DNA of 5,612 nt from NCBI GenBank assembly GCA_031267995.1, contig JAIRXZ010000104.1, positions 1-5,612 of the forward strand, given 5' to 3'. Positions 1 to 5,612 of the stretch are shown here, piece by piece (the stretch's first letter is position 1; each line of letters begins with the position of its first letter). The notes below the pieces were generated by a model. The model was not told the origin of the DNA, made no database searches, and saw nothing but the letters and a program-made list of their open reading frames with translations. This stretch comes from Odoribacteraceae bacterium (GTDB taxonomy: Bacteria; Bacteroidota; Bacteroidia; Bacteroidales; Marinifilaceae). The position numbers and the translations under genes were made by a program.

Positions 1-280
1 CAGTCAGCGGGAAGCTTCCGCATCGATGCGGAGACGTCCTGCAACTCGCGGGGCCATTCCGCAAGTTGCGGAAACGTCCTGCAACTCGCGGGGCCATTCC
101 GCAAGTTGCGGAAACGTCCTGCAAATCGCGTGGCGTTTCCGCAAGTTGCGGAAACGTCCTGCAAGTCGCGGGGAGTTTCCGCAAGTTGCGGAAACCTTCT
201 CGCGAGTCGCGGGGAGCTTCCACATCGACGTGGAAACCTTCTCGCGAGCCGCGGGAGATCGTCGTGCTATCGCGGAAGCC
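1..280. repeat. Tandem array of palindromic 20/40-nt repeats, left end cut by window
   Basis: The array has two alternating subunit types. Type A, TTCCGCAAGTTGCGGAAACG, begins at 57, 97, 137 and 177, with variant copies at 16 and 218. Type B, of the form TCCTGCAANTCGCGGGG plus 3-4 bases, begins at 37, 77, 117 and 157, with variants at 197 and 239. A decayed B remnant lies at 1-15 and a decayed unit at 262-280. The A-to-A period is 40 nt for the central copies and 41 nt for the outer ones. A and B align with each other (TCC, GCAAGT, GCGG shared), so the basic unit is ~20 nt. Type A is a perfect 8+8 palindrome around one base; type B folds as a 5-9 bp hairpin on the plus strand if G-U pairs are allowed. 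The unit has no stop codons in several frames, so open frames across it are incidental. It resembles REP/BIME-type extragenic elements, but its function is unknown. The upstream boundary is outside the window. Confidence 0.9.
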
Positions 281-355
281 AAAAAAAACATCACGACGCG
301 CCATCGCGTTGACAATAATCACAAAATTCACACCACAGCATCAAACATTACCTGT
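281..355 (+). other. AT-richer leader between the repeat array and the first lipoprotein gene
   Basis: This stretch starts with A8 (281-288) and is clearly richer in A/T than its surroundings, as expected for a Bacteroidota promoter/leader. It presumably carries the promoter of the two-lipoprotein unit. I find no convincing TAnnTTTG (-7) element with a TTTG-type -33 element. A TTGACA at 309-314 lacks a matching -10. The bases just before the ATG at 356 are A-rich and have no Shine-Dalgarno motif. Confidence 0.5.
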
Positions 356-2470
356 ATGAACAGAATCACGCTTTTCCTCCTGGCCGCCGCGCTGCTTGGC
401 GGTTGCAATAAAAACGACGCGCCGCGCGGTGGCGATAACTACATCCTCTCCCTCCACCTGACGCGGGCGGACAGGACGATTCCCGCGGCCATCGCGGGCG
501 ACAGCATCCTGGTGACCATGCCCGGCGATTTCGCGACGGACGGCATCGAGGCCACCATCGTCGTCAGTGAAAAGGCCGTCGTGACGCCCGATCCCGCCAC
601 CATCACGGCCTGGGAGACGCCGCGGGAGTTCACCGTCACCGCCGCCAACGGGCAGCAGCGGGTGTATGGCTACCGCGCGAGCCGCGACACGCGCTCCGTC
701 GAGGGGGACGTCGCCCTCCTCACCCAGGCCGACGTCGACGCGCTGGCCGCCACGCGACCGGAACGGATCAACGGCGCGCTCACCATCGGCGCCGGCAGTG
801 GCGCGGACTCCGTGCGTTCGCTGGCTCCCCTGGCGGGTCTCAGGGTGGTGGAGGGCGCGCTGACCATCCTCCCCGCGTACGCGGGCGGCGACCTGGCCGG
901 CCTCGAAAGCCTCGAAAAGGTGGGCGCGCTGCGCGTCGCGCCAAGCTGGGGCGGGCATCTCGATGCCATCCGGATGCCGTCGCTGGTGGTCGTCATGTCC
1001 GATCTTTCCATCGAGCAAACCCCCGTCGCCGCCCTGGAGTTTCCCTGCCTCCGCGAGGTGGGCGGCAACCTGCGGCTCAGCGATAACGAACGCCTCGCCG
1101 GGGTCAGCTTCCCGTCGCTGGTCGGCGTCCTGGGCGGGCTTTCCGTGGAGGGGGGATGGATGGGGGAACAGCGCCTCGCCGACATTCAACTCCCCGCGCT
1201 GGAACGGGTGGGGGGCGAGGTGTACATCTACGACCTCCCGCTGCTGGAGCGGCTGGAGATGCCGTCGCTCGCCGGTGCGTCCTCCGTCAGGGTGATCGCC
1301 CTCGACGGGTTGGTTAGCCTCGCGATGCCCCGCCTGGAGCGGCTGCCGGGGGATCTCGATCTTTCTGCCCTGCCGGTGATGACCGGCGTGGATCTTCGCG
1401 CACTCCGCGTTATTGACGGGGGGTGCTCCTTCCAGAATCTTTACCTGCTGCGGAATCTGGACGGGATAAGGGAACTTGGCGAGGTGGGCAGCCTCTTTTT
1501 TAGAGGTCTCCCCGAATTGGAAAGCATCGCGGGGCTGAAGAAACTTGCCCGCGTGGGGGCGCGCCTCTACCTGTCGGATCTCCCGAAGCTGCGGGACGAG
1601 ACGCTGGACGGGCTTTCCGCGCTCGCCCGCGTGGGGACGGATATGATTATCTCGCGGGTGCCTTTTAAACGTTTTGCCGGGTTTTCCCTGTCGGTGACCG
1701 ATCTTAATCTTAGCGACATCACCGGCGTCGAGGAGATTGACGTCCGCGGCATGACCATCGCGAACACCCTCACCATCGCCGGCATCACCGCCCCATTTGT
1801 CCTGAAGGGGGCTGCCGCGTTCCCCGCGAATCTCTCCCTGGGCAACGCCGAGGCCGTTATCGGCGAGGGTTTCGAGGAGGTGCGCGACCTCTCGTACACC
1901 ATGACCATCCCCTCCGCCGCCCCCCGCGAGCTGGCCATCCGTCGCGTCAACGGCAACGCCTCGTTCAACATCTACAACTTCGAGGCGTTCCGCGCGCCGC
2001 TGCTGGGCGAAATCGCCGGCACTTTCAACGTCGCCACCGCCACCGGCATCCAGCGCGTCGAATTCCCTATGCTCGCCCGCGCCGGCGCCACCACGTTGAG
2101 CATCGCCATCCTCCCCGCCTTCGCCCTCCCGGCGCTGGTCGGCGTCGACGGGAATTGCACCATCACCACGGGCGCGTACCAGGGCGCCGCGCTCGCCTCG
2201 CTGCAAATGCCGGCGCTGCGGAGGGTCGACGGCGCGCTCTCCATCAGCGGGCAGTCGTACTATCCCAACACCAAGTTGACCAACCTCGACGGGTTCGCCG
2301 CCCTCGAGAGCGCGCGGGGGGTAACAGTCGCTTACAACACCGCCCTCGCGGACTTCACCGGGCTGCGGGGCGTCCTATCTTCTCTCACCGCCGCGGCCTG
2401 GAGCGTCAGCGGCAACGCCTATAATCCCTCGTACGCGGAGATGCTGGAGGGACTTTTCGTCAATCCATAA
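356..2470 (+). CDS. Surface lipoprotein: DUF5018-like domain plus receptor-L-like leucine-rich repeats
   Basis: The 704-residue product is probably an outer-membrane, surface-exposed binding protein; no ligand is evident. Residues 1-16 are a lipoprotein signal peptide (MNRIT, hydrophobic core, lipobox LGGC with Cys17), followed by NKND. Residues ~28-108 look like the DUF5018/Ig-like N-terminal domain of Bacteroidota surface proteins (a VSEKAVVTPDP stretch, then EFTVTAANGQQRVYGY). From ~120 to 700 there are about 23 short strands of the type V-x-G-x-L-x-I, spaced roughly 20-25 residues and alternating with P-x-L segments. Examples are RINGALTI (137), EVGGNLRL (234), RVGGEVYI (283), RVGARLYL (399) and RVDGALSI (622). 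This is a receptor-L-domain/LRR solenoid, less regular at ~440-560. The ATG at 356 is chosen because the signal peptide starts exactly there; the frame stays open back to 26 only because the repeat array has no stops. The next gene follows after 24 bases, so the two are probably co-transcribed. The domain families are named from recalled motif patterns, not from a search. Confidence 0.9.
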   Translation: MNRITLFLLAAALLGGCNKNDAPRGGDNYILSLHLTRADRTIPAAIAGDSILVTMPGDFATDGIEATIVVSEKAVVTPDPATITAWETPREFTVTAANGQQRVYGYRASRDTRSVEGDVALLTQADVDALAATRPERINGALTIGAGSGADSVRSLAPLAGLRVVEGALTILPAYAGGDLAGLESLEKVGALRVAPSWGGHLDAIRMPSLVVVMSDLSIEQTPVAALEFPCLREVGGNLRLSDNERLAGVSFPSLVGVLGGLSVEGGWMGEQRLADIQLPALERVGGEVYIYDLPLLERLEMPSLAGASSVRVIALDGLVSLAMPRLERLPGDLDLSALPVMTGVDLRALRVIDGGCSFQNLYLLRNLDGIRELGEVGSLFFRGLPELESIAGLKKLARVGARLYLSDLPKLRDETLDGLSALARVGTDMIISRVPFKRFAGFSLSVTDLNLSDITGVEEIDVRGMTIANTLTIAGITAPFVLKGAAAFPANLSLGNAEAVIGEGFEEVRDLSYTMTIPSAAPRELAIRRVNGNASFNIYNFEAFRAPLLGEIAGTFNVATATGIQRVEFPMLARAGATTLSIAILPAFALPALVGVDGNCTITTGAYQGAALASLQMPALRRVDGALSISGQSYYPNTKLTNLDGFAALESARGVTVAYNTALADFTGLRGVLSSLTAAAWSVSGNAYNPSYAEMLEGLFVNP

Positions 2471-2494
2471 CACAAATCATTAAACACTTATCAC

Positions 2495-3967
2495 ATGAAA
2501 AGGATTACTTTTTTACTCGCGCTGGCCGTGCTGCTTAACGGCTGTTACAGGGACGATATTCGCGACCTGAACAACAAGTACAACGATCTCAAAACCGAGC
2601 AGGAGCGGCAGGCCGACCTCCTCGACACCTATCGCGCCCTCCTCCAGGCGCTGGAGGGTAAGCTCACCGTCAACGCCATCGTCAGCGTGGAGGGCGGCTA
2701 CAGGATCGACTTCTCCGACGGCACCGCGCTCGCCATCGCCAACGGCCACGCGCCCGTCGTCACCATCGGCGACAACGGCAACTGGCTGGTGGACGGCGCG
2801 GACACGGGCAAACCCTCCGCGGGCGCGGCCGGCCTGTCGCCCGTCATTGTCGACGGCGTTTGGCACCTGGGCGACGTCAATACCGGCGTCAAGGCCGAGG
2901 GCGCGCCGTCCATCATCAGCATCGTGGAGGCCGCCGGCAGCATCACTTTTTACATGAGCGACGGGTCGTCGGTGACGATGGGGAGGACGGAGACGATCGG
3001 CCTCTACGTGCTCTCCGAGGGGACGATGGGCGGCAACAACGGCCAGCTGGTGTTCTTCGACCATGACGCCACCACCGGCAAGTTCACCCGTAATGACGCC
3101 AAACGCTTCAGGGAGTACGCCGAGACCCCCAACGACCTCCTCGTCTACGGCTCCAAGATGTACTGCGCCATCACCGGCTCCACCGACGACGGCGGCCTGC
3201 TGCGCGTCATCAACCCCCTCACCGGGGCGACGATCAGCGACATCCCGATCGTCCTCGAAAGCGTCAAGCAACAACCCCGGCGGCTCCTGGCGCGCGGCGG
3301 GAAGGTGTACGTCACCCTCTACCCCGGCGCCGTGGCGCGCGTCGATACTGCCTCGCTCGCGGTCGACGTCGCGGCGCTCACCGGCGCCTTCCCGGAGGGC
3401 ATTTGCGCGTCGGGCGCGTCGCTCTACATCTGCAACTCCGGCCAGGGCGTCGGCAACACCATCTCCGTGGTGGACATCGAGCGGTTCGCGGAAACGAGCG
3501 CCATCACCGTCCCGCTGAACCCCGTCGACATCGTCGCGGCCGTCAATGGCGAGATTTTTTTCAACACCGCCACCGTCTGGACAGGCGCCACCGCCAGCGC
3601 GCCGGCCAACATCCACGTGCTCGACCCCGTCGGCAAGCGGGTGGCGGAGACCCTCGACGTCCCCGCGGAGCACATCGTCGCCGGCAAGCAATACCTCTAC
3701 GGCGCGTGGCTGGACTGGGATAGCTTCGACAGCGAGCTGAAGAAAATCTCCCTCGCCGACCACTCCGTCAGCGCCTTCACCGCGTCGCTCCCCGCCTACG
3801 CCTTTGCCTACAAACTCGCCCTCAACCCCCTCAACGGCGACCTCTTCCTCACCCAGCAAATGGGGCAGTACATCTTCCACTTCAAGGAAGACGGCACGCT
3901 GGTCGAGACCCTCTCCGCCGGCCAGCAAAACGGCGCCGCCGTCGCCATCATCAACATCATCAAGTAA
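2495..3967 (+). CDS. Surface lipoprotein: coiled coil, DUF4988-like region and YncE/DUF5074-like beta-propeller
   Basis: The product has 490 residues. Residues 1-16 are a signal peptide with lipobox LNGC (Cys17). Next comes YRDD, whose acidic pair resembles the surface-export signal of Bacteroidota lipoproteins. Residues ~18-56 form a charged heptad-like helix (DDIRDLNNKYNDLKTEQERQ onward). Residues ~58-165 resemble DUF4988, with a repeated pattern of a short glycine-rich strand and W/Y turn (GGYRIDFSDG, IGDNGNWLVDG, VDGVWHLGDVNTG, AGSITFYMSDGS). Residues ~166-490 form a beta-propeller of the YncE/DUF5074 type: GLYVLSEGTMGGNNGQLVFF, then blades marked by LLVYGSKMY (215), LARGGKVYVTLYPGAVARVD (265), PEGICASGASLYICNSG (300), TISVVDIERF (322), NIHVLDPVGKRV (372) and ALNPLNGDLFLTQ (442). 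Related propeller lipoproteins bind small ligands at the cell surface; BtuG binds vitamin B12. Nothing nearby (no TonB receptor, no cobalamin riboswitch seen) supports that ligand here. It is the second gene of the unit, with no Shine-Dalgarno sequence. Confidence 0.9.
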   Translation: MKRITFLLALAVLLNGCYRDDIRDLNNKYNDLKTEQERQADLLDTYRALLQALEGKLTVNAIVSVEGGYRIDFSDGTALAIANGHAPVVTIGDNGNWLVDGADTGKPSAGAAGLSPVIVDGVWHLGDVNTGVKAEGAPSIISIVEAAGSITFYMSDGSSVTMGRTETIGLYVLSEGTMGGNNGQLVFFDHDATTGKFTRNDAKRFREYAETPNDLLVYGSKMYCAITGSTDDGGLLRVINPLTGATISDIPIVLESVKQQPRRLLARGGKVYVTLYPGAVARVDTASLAVDVAALTGAFPEGICASGASLYICNSGQGVGNTISVVDIERFAETSAITVPLNPVDIVAAVNGEIFFNTATVWTGATASAPANIHVLDPVGKRVAETLDVPAEHIVAGKQYLYGAWLDWDSFDSELKKISLADHSVSAFTASLPAYAFAYKLALNPLNGDLFLTQQMGQYIFHFKEDGTLVETLSAGQQNGAAVAIINIIK

Positions 3968-3994
3968 CCCCGGCGGGGCGACAACGACAGGGGC

Positions 3995-4014
3995 GGGGCG
4001 ATACACCTCGCCCC
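3995..4014 (+). terminator. Probable intrinsic terminator after the lipoprotein pair
   Basis: A perfect 7-bp G/C-rich stem (GGGGCGA / TCGCCCC) with a 6-base loop (TACACC) is followed by TTTCC. It lies 27 bases after the stop codon of the propeller gene and before the MFS gene on the same strand. The U tract is short, so termination may be partial. An alternative pairing shifted into the upstream AGGGGCG is also possible. Confidence 0.55.
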
Positions 4015-4056
4015 TTTCCGTTGCCGGCCGACGCCGCGAATCACGCCGGAAATCAC

Positions 4057-4064
4057 TACATTCG
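4057..4064 (+). promoter_or_regulatory. Weak candidate Bacteroidota -7 element before the MFS gene
   Basis: TACATTCG matches the Bacteroidota primary-sigma -7 consensus TAnnTTTG except at one position, and lies 26 bases before the ATG at 4091. No good TTTG-type -33 element is found at the expected distance upstream. It is listed because a promoter is expected between the terminator-like hairpin and the gene. Confidence 0.2.
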
Positions 4065-4090
4065 CGACAAACAACCCGGCAAATCAACAC

Positions 4091-5296
4091 ATGACATTCA
4101 AAAAAACATCATTCCTCCCCCTCCTCGCCACCAACCTCCTGGGCGTGCTCAACGACAACTTCCTCAAGACCCTGGCCTGCTTCACCTGCGTCGCGTGGGT
4201 GGGCGCGGGCCGGCAATCGATGATCGTCACGCTCGCCTCGGCCGCCCTGGTGCTGCCTTACCTCCTCTTCTCGCCGCTGGCCGGTCGACTGGCCGCCGTC
4301 TACCGGAAACGCCGCGTGCTCGTCGCCGCCAAGGCCTCGGAACTCGCCATCGTCGGCGTGGCCATCGTCGGGATTCTCGGTCGATCCACCGTCGTCGTCC
4401 TCCTCTCCATCCTGCTGATGGGACTGCAAAGCGCCCTCTACTCCCCCTCCAAGTACGGCCTCGTCCGCGACATCGGCGGCCGCGACGGCATCTCCTACGG
4501 GTCGGGCGCCATGGAGACCTTCTCCTTCACCGGCATCCTCGCCGGCACCATGCTGGCCTCGTTCCTCGCCGGCGGCGCCCCCGCGTGGGTCTCCTGCGCG
4601 CTGCTGGCGGTGGTCGCCCTGCTGGGATGGATCGGCAGCCTCGCCGTCAAAGCGCGCGAGGAGGAACCGGACGGGCAACGCCGCGAAACCCTCGACCCGC
4701 TCCGCTTTACCCGCGACATGTGTCGCCGCGCCCGCTCCTTTCGCGGGCTGAACCGGGTGATCCTCGGCCTCTCCGCCTTCTGGATGACCGGCGCCATGAT
4801 CCAGATGACGCTCATCGTCTACTGCCGCGGGGCGATGGGGATGAGCGATTTCCAAACCGGCGGCGTCCTCTCGCTGGCGGCCGTCGGCATCGGCGCGGGG
4901 TGCTACCTGGCGGGGGTTCTTTCCGGTCGACGCGTGCGCCTCTCGCTGGTGCTGCCGGGGGGATTGGCCACGGGCGGCGTCTTCCTGGCCATCTACCTGC
5001 TGCCCCTCGGCGGCGGGACGTTTGCCGTGGCTATCCTCCTGGCAGCCTTCAGCAGCGGCTTCTTTAAAGTGCCGTTAGACGCGTGGATCCAAGCGCGCGT
5101 GGAGGGACGCGAGCTGGGGATGATGCTGGCCTATTCCAACCAGCTCTCCTTCCTTTTCATGCTCCTGGCCTCCGCCTGCTTCGGCCTCATCGACCGCTTC
5201 TTCGGCCCCGCCGCCGTCTTCCTCTTCCTCGGCATCCTCCTTCCGACGGTATCGCTATGGCTGCGCGCCCTCTCGCGCGAGGAGGAAAAACAATGA
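4091..5296 (+). CDS. lplT: LplT-like major facilitator, lysophospholipid transporter
   Basis: The 401-residue product is close in length to LplT of enterobacteria (about 400). That protein moves lysophospholipids from the outer to the inner leaflet of the inner membrane for re-acylation. Family marks are NLLGVLNDNFLKTL (15-28) in the first helix, SALYSPSKYGLVRDI (114-128), and GFFKVPLDAWIQ (323-334) in the C-terminal half. About twelve hydrophobic segments can be drawn, at roughly 7-28, 44-66, 76-96, 98-118, 143-163, 167-186, 222-246, 256-278, 285-305, 308-330, 345-368 and 372-392. A charged central loop lies at ~187-220 and the tail is positively/negatively charged. The loop after the second helix (GRLAAVYRKRRVL, 65-77) keeps the basic cluster of MFS motif A but has Ala where many members have Asp. 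The ATG at 4091 puts the NDN motif at the usual distance from the N-terminus. The stop overlaps the next start by 4 bases (ATGA), so the pair is translationally coupled as in lplT-aas. The family assignment is strong; the exact substrate is inferred. Confidence 0.92.
   Translation: MTFKKTSFLPLLATNLLGVLNDNFLKTLACFTCVAWVGAGRQSMIVTLASAALVLPYLLFSPLAGRLAAVYRKRRVLVAAKASELAIVGVAIVGILGRSTVVVLLSILLMGLQSALYSPSKYGLVRDIGGRDGISYGSGAMETFSFTGILAGTMLASFLAGGAPAWVSCALLAVVALLGWIGSLAVKAREEEPDGQRRETLDPLRFTRDMCRRARSFRGLNRVILGLSAFWMTGAMIQMTLIVYCRGAMGMSDFQTGGVLSLAAVGIGAGCYLAGVLSGRRVRLSLVLPGGLATGGVFLAIYLLPLGGGTFAVAILLAAFSSGFFKVPLDAWIQARVEGRELGMMLAYSNQLSFLFMLLASACFGLIDRFFGPAAVFLFLGILLPTVSLWLRALSREEEKQ
5279..5285 (+). 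promoter_or_regulatory. Shine-Dalgarno-like site for the acyltransferase gene
   Basis: GAGGAGG lies within the last codons of the MFS gene (Glu-Glu-Glu), with its GGAGG ending 7 bases before the ATG at 5293. It is the only start in the window with a good Shine-Dalgarno sequence; the other three have A-rich leaders. It supports 5293 over the in-frame ATGs at 5311, 5329 and 5371. It may be a chance product of Glu codons. Confidence 0.45.
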
Positions 5297-5612
5297 ATAT
5301 CAATGACGCGATGACAGGTTTGAATGATATGCCGAGAAGTTTGAATGAAACGCCGAGAAGTTTGAATGATATGCCGACAAGCATCCGCGTCCTGACGACG
5401 CTATACCGCCACGTCCTCTCGCTGCGCTACCGCGTGCAAGTCGAAAACGCCCACCTCCTCGACGGCCGCGAGGCAAAACTCATCCTCCCCAACCACCAGG
5501 CCATCGTCGACCCGCAAATCCTCTACACTTACCTCCGCCCCCCCGGCCCCCCCCCCGCCCAGGGGGCCCCCCGCGCGGGCCCGCGCCCGCCCGGGCGGCC
5601 CCCCGGGCGCAC
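5293..5612 (+). CDS. PlsC-type acyltransferase, N-terminal part (cut by window edge)
   Basis: The first 106 codons are present and the gene runs off the right edge. Residues ~31-82 match the start of lysophospholipid/1-acylglycerol-phosphate acyltransferases: a short amphipathic helix (IRVLTTLYRHVLSLRYRV), then LILPNHQAIVDPQIL with the catalytic NHx4D motif (His68, Asp73). Following an LplT-like transporter with a 4-base overlap, it is probably the acyltransferase that re-acylates the imported lysophospholipid. Whether an acyl-ACP synthetase/AMP-binding domain is fused C-terminally, as in Aas, cannot be seen. Residues 1-30 are unusual: three 7-residue repeats (LNDMPRS, LNETPRS, LNDMPTS) precede the expected domain start. 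From about residue 82 the translation becomes Pro/Gly/Arg-only because of a G/C-run sequence and should not be trusted. Confidence 0.85.
   Translation, partial: MNINDAMTGLNDMPRSLNETPRSLNDMPTSIRVLTTLYRHVLSLRYRVQVENAHLLDGREAKLILPNHQAIVDPQILYTYLRPPGPPPAQGAPRAGPRPPGRPPGR
5320..5382 (+). repeat. Three tandem 21-nt repeats inside the acyltransferase N-terminus
   Basis: Copies lie at 5320-5340, 5341-5361 and 5362-5382. The consensus is TTGAATGATATGCCGAGAAG plus T. Copy 2 changes GATATG to GAAACG and copy 3 ends ACAAGC. The unit is seven codons, so copy-number change would alter length but not frame. It is AT-rich compared with the surrounding gene. Confidence 0.93.
5535..5612. other. Low-complexity G/C-run end, probable sequence or assembly artefact
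   Basis: From 5535 to 5610 every base but one (A at 5561) is G or C, mostly in homopolymer runs such as C10 at 5547-5556. The change is abrupt: the preceding acyltransferase codons are ordinary, and the family has no Pro/Gly/Arg tract right after the NHx4D motif. This is typical of a contig end extended by low-quality reads. Coding content here is unreliable. Confidence 0.8.

Noticed and set aside
1..280. CRISPR array
   Set aside because: The repeats are contiguous, the intervening parts are related to the repeats rather than unique spacers, and no cas gene is present.
309..337. Sigma70-like promoter from TTGACA at 309-314
   Set aside because: No TATAAT-like or Bacteroidota TAnnTTTG element lies at the right spacing.
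26..355. A 110-codon N-terminal extension of the first lipoprotein, and other open frames across the array on both strands
   Set aside because: The 40-nt unit lacks stop codons in several frames, so frames stay open by composition. The lipoprotein signal peptide begins exactly at the ATG at 356, and an upstream extension would bury it.
1..355. Cobalamin riboswitch upstream of a BtuG-like propeller operon
   Set aside because: I see no B12-box or other conserved riboswitch core. The structure is explained by the palindromic repeats.
341..2206. Long minus-strand open frame opposite the LRR gene
   Set aside because: It is a shadow caused by GC-rich third positions. Its translation is G/R/H/A-rich with no recognisable domain, while the plus strand has clear domains. 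The same applies to the minus-strand frames at 2513-4090 and 4109-4855 and the plus-strand frame at 4021-5067.
5187..5384. Minus-strand small protein with LLGISFK-type repeats
   Set aside because: It is the antisense reading of the 21-nt repeats, which lie in frame in the acyltransferase gene on the plus strand. It has no independent support.

Overview
The window is GC-rich and looks like Bacteroidota, most likely Bacteroidales. Three things point there. There are two short-signal lipoproteins with a Cys17 lipobox and charged residues just after it. The domain types are typical of the phylum: a DUF5018-like N-terminal domain, receptor-L-like leucine-rich repeats, and a DUF4988/DUF5074-like YncE-type beta-propeller. 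Three of the four starts sit behind A-rich leaders with no Shine-Dalgarno sequence. Genus cannot be read from the sequence. The last ~75 bases are almost pure G/C runs and look like a degraded contig end.

Layout. Positions 1-280 hold a non-coding tandem array of ~20-nt palindromic subunits arranged as ~40-nt alternating pairs; it is cut by the left edge. A short AT-richer leader (281-355) follows. Then comes a two-gene unit: a 704-residue lipoprotein with leucine-rich repeats (356-2470) and, 24 bases on, a 490-residue lipoprotein with a coiled coil, a DUF4988-like region and a beta-propeller (2495-3967). A hairpin at 3995-4014 probably ends this transcript. A second unit starts at 4091 with an LplT-like major facilitator (4091-5296). 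It overlaps by 4 bases (ATGA) a PlsC-type acyltransferase gene (from 5293) that runs off the right edge.

How the genes work together. The first pair probably encodes two outer-membrane, likely surface-exposed, binding proteins made from one mRNA; the ligand cannot be inferred. The second pair has the lplT-aas arrangement known from lysophospholipid recycling: the transporter flips lysophospholipid across the inner membrane and the acyltransferase re-acylates it. The two units appear functionally unrelated.

Most worth a second look: the upstream array, because its copies differ in ways that keep the hairpins paired, and the three 21-nt in-frame repeats inserted at the start of the acyltransferase gene. 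I found no clear new defence, mobile or RNA-guided system.
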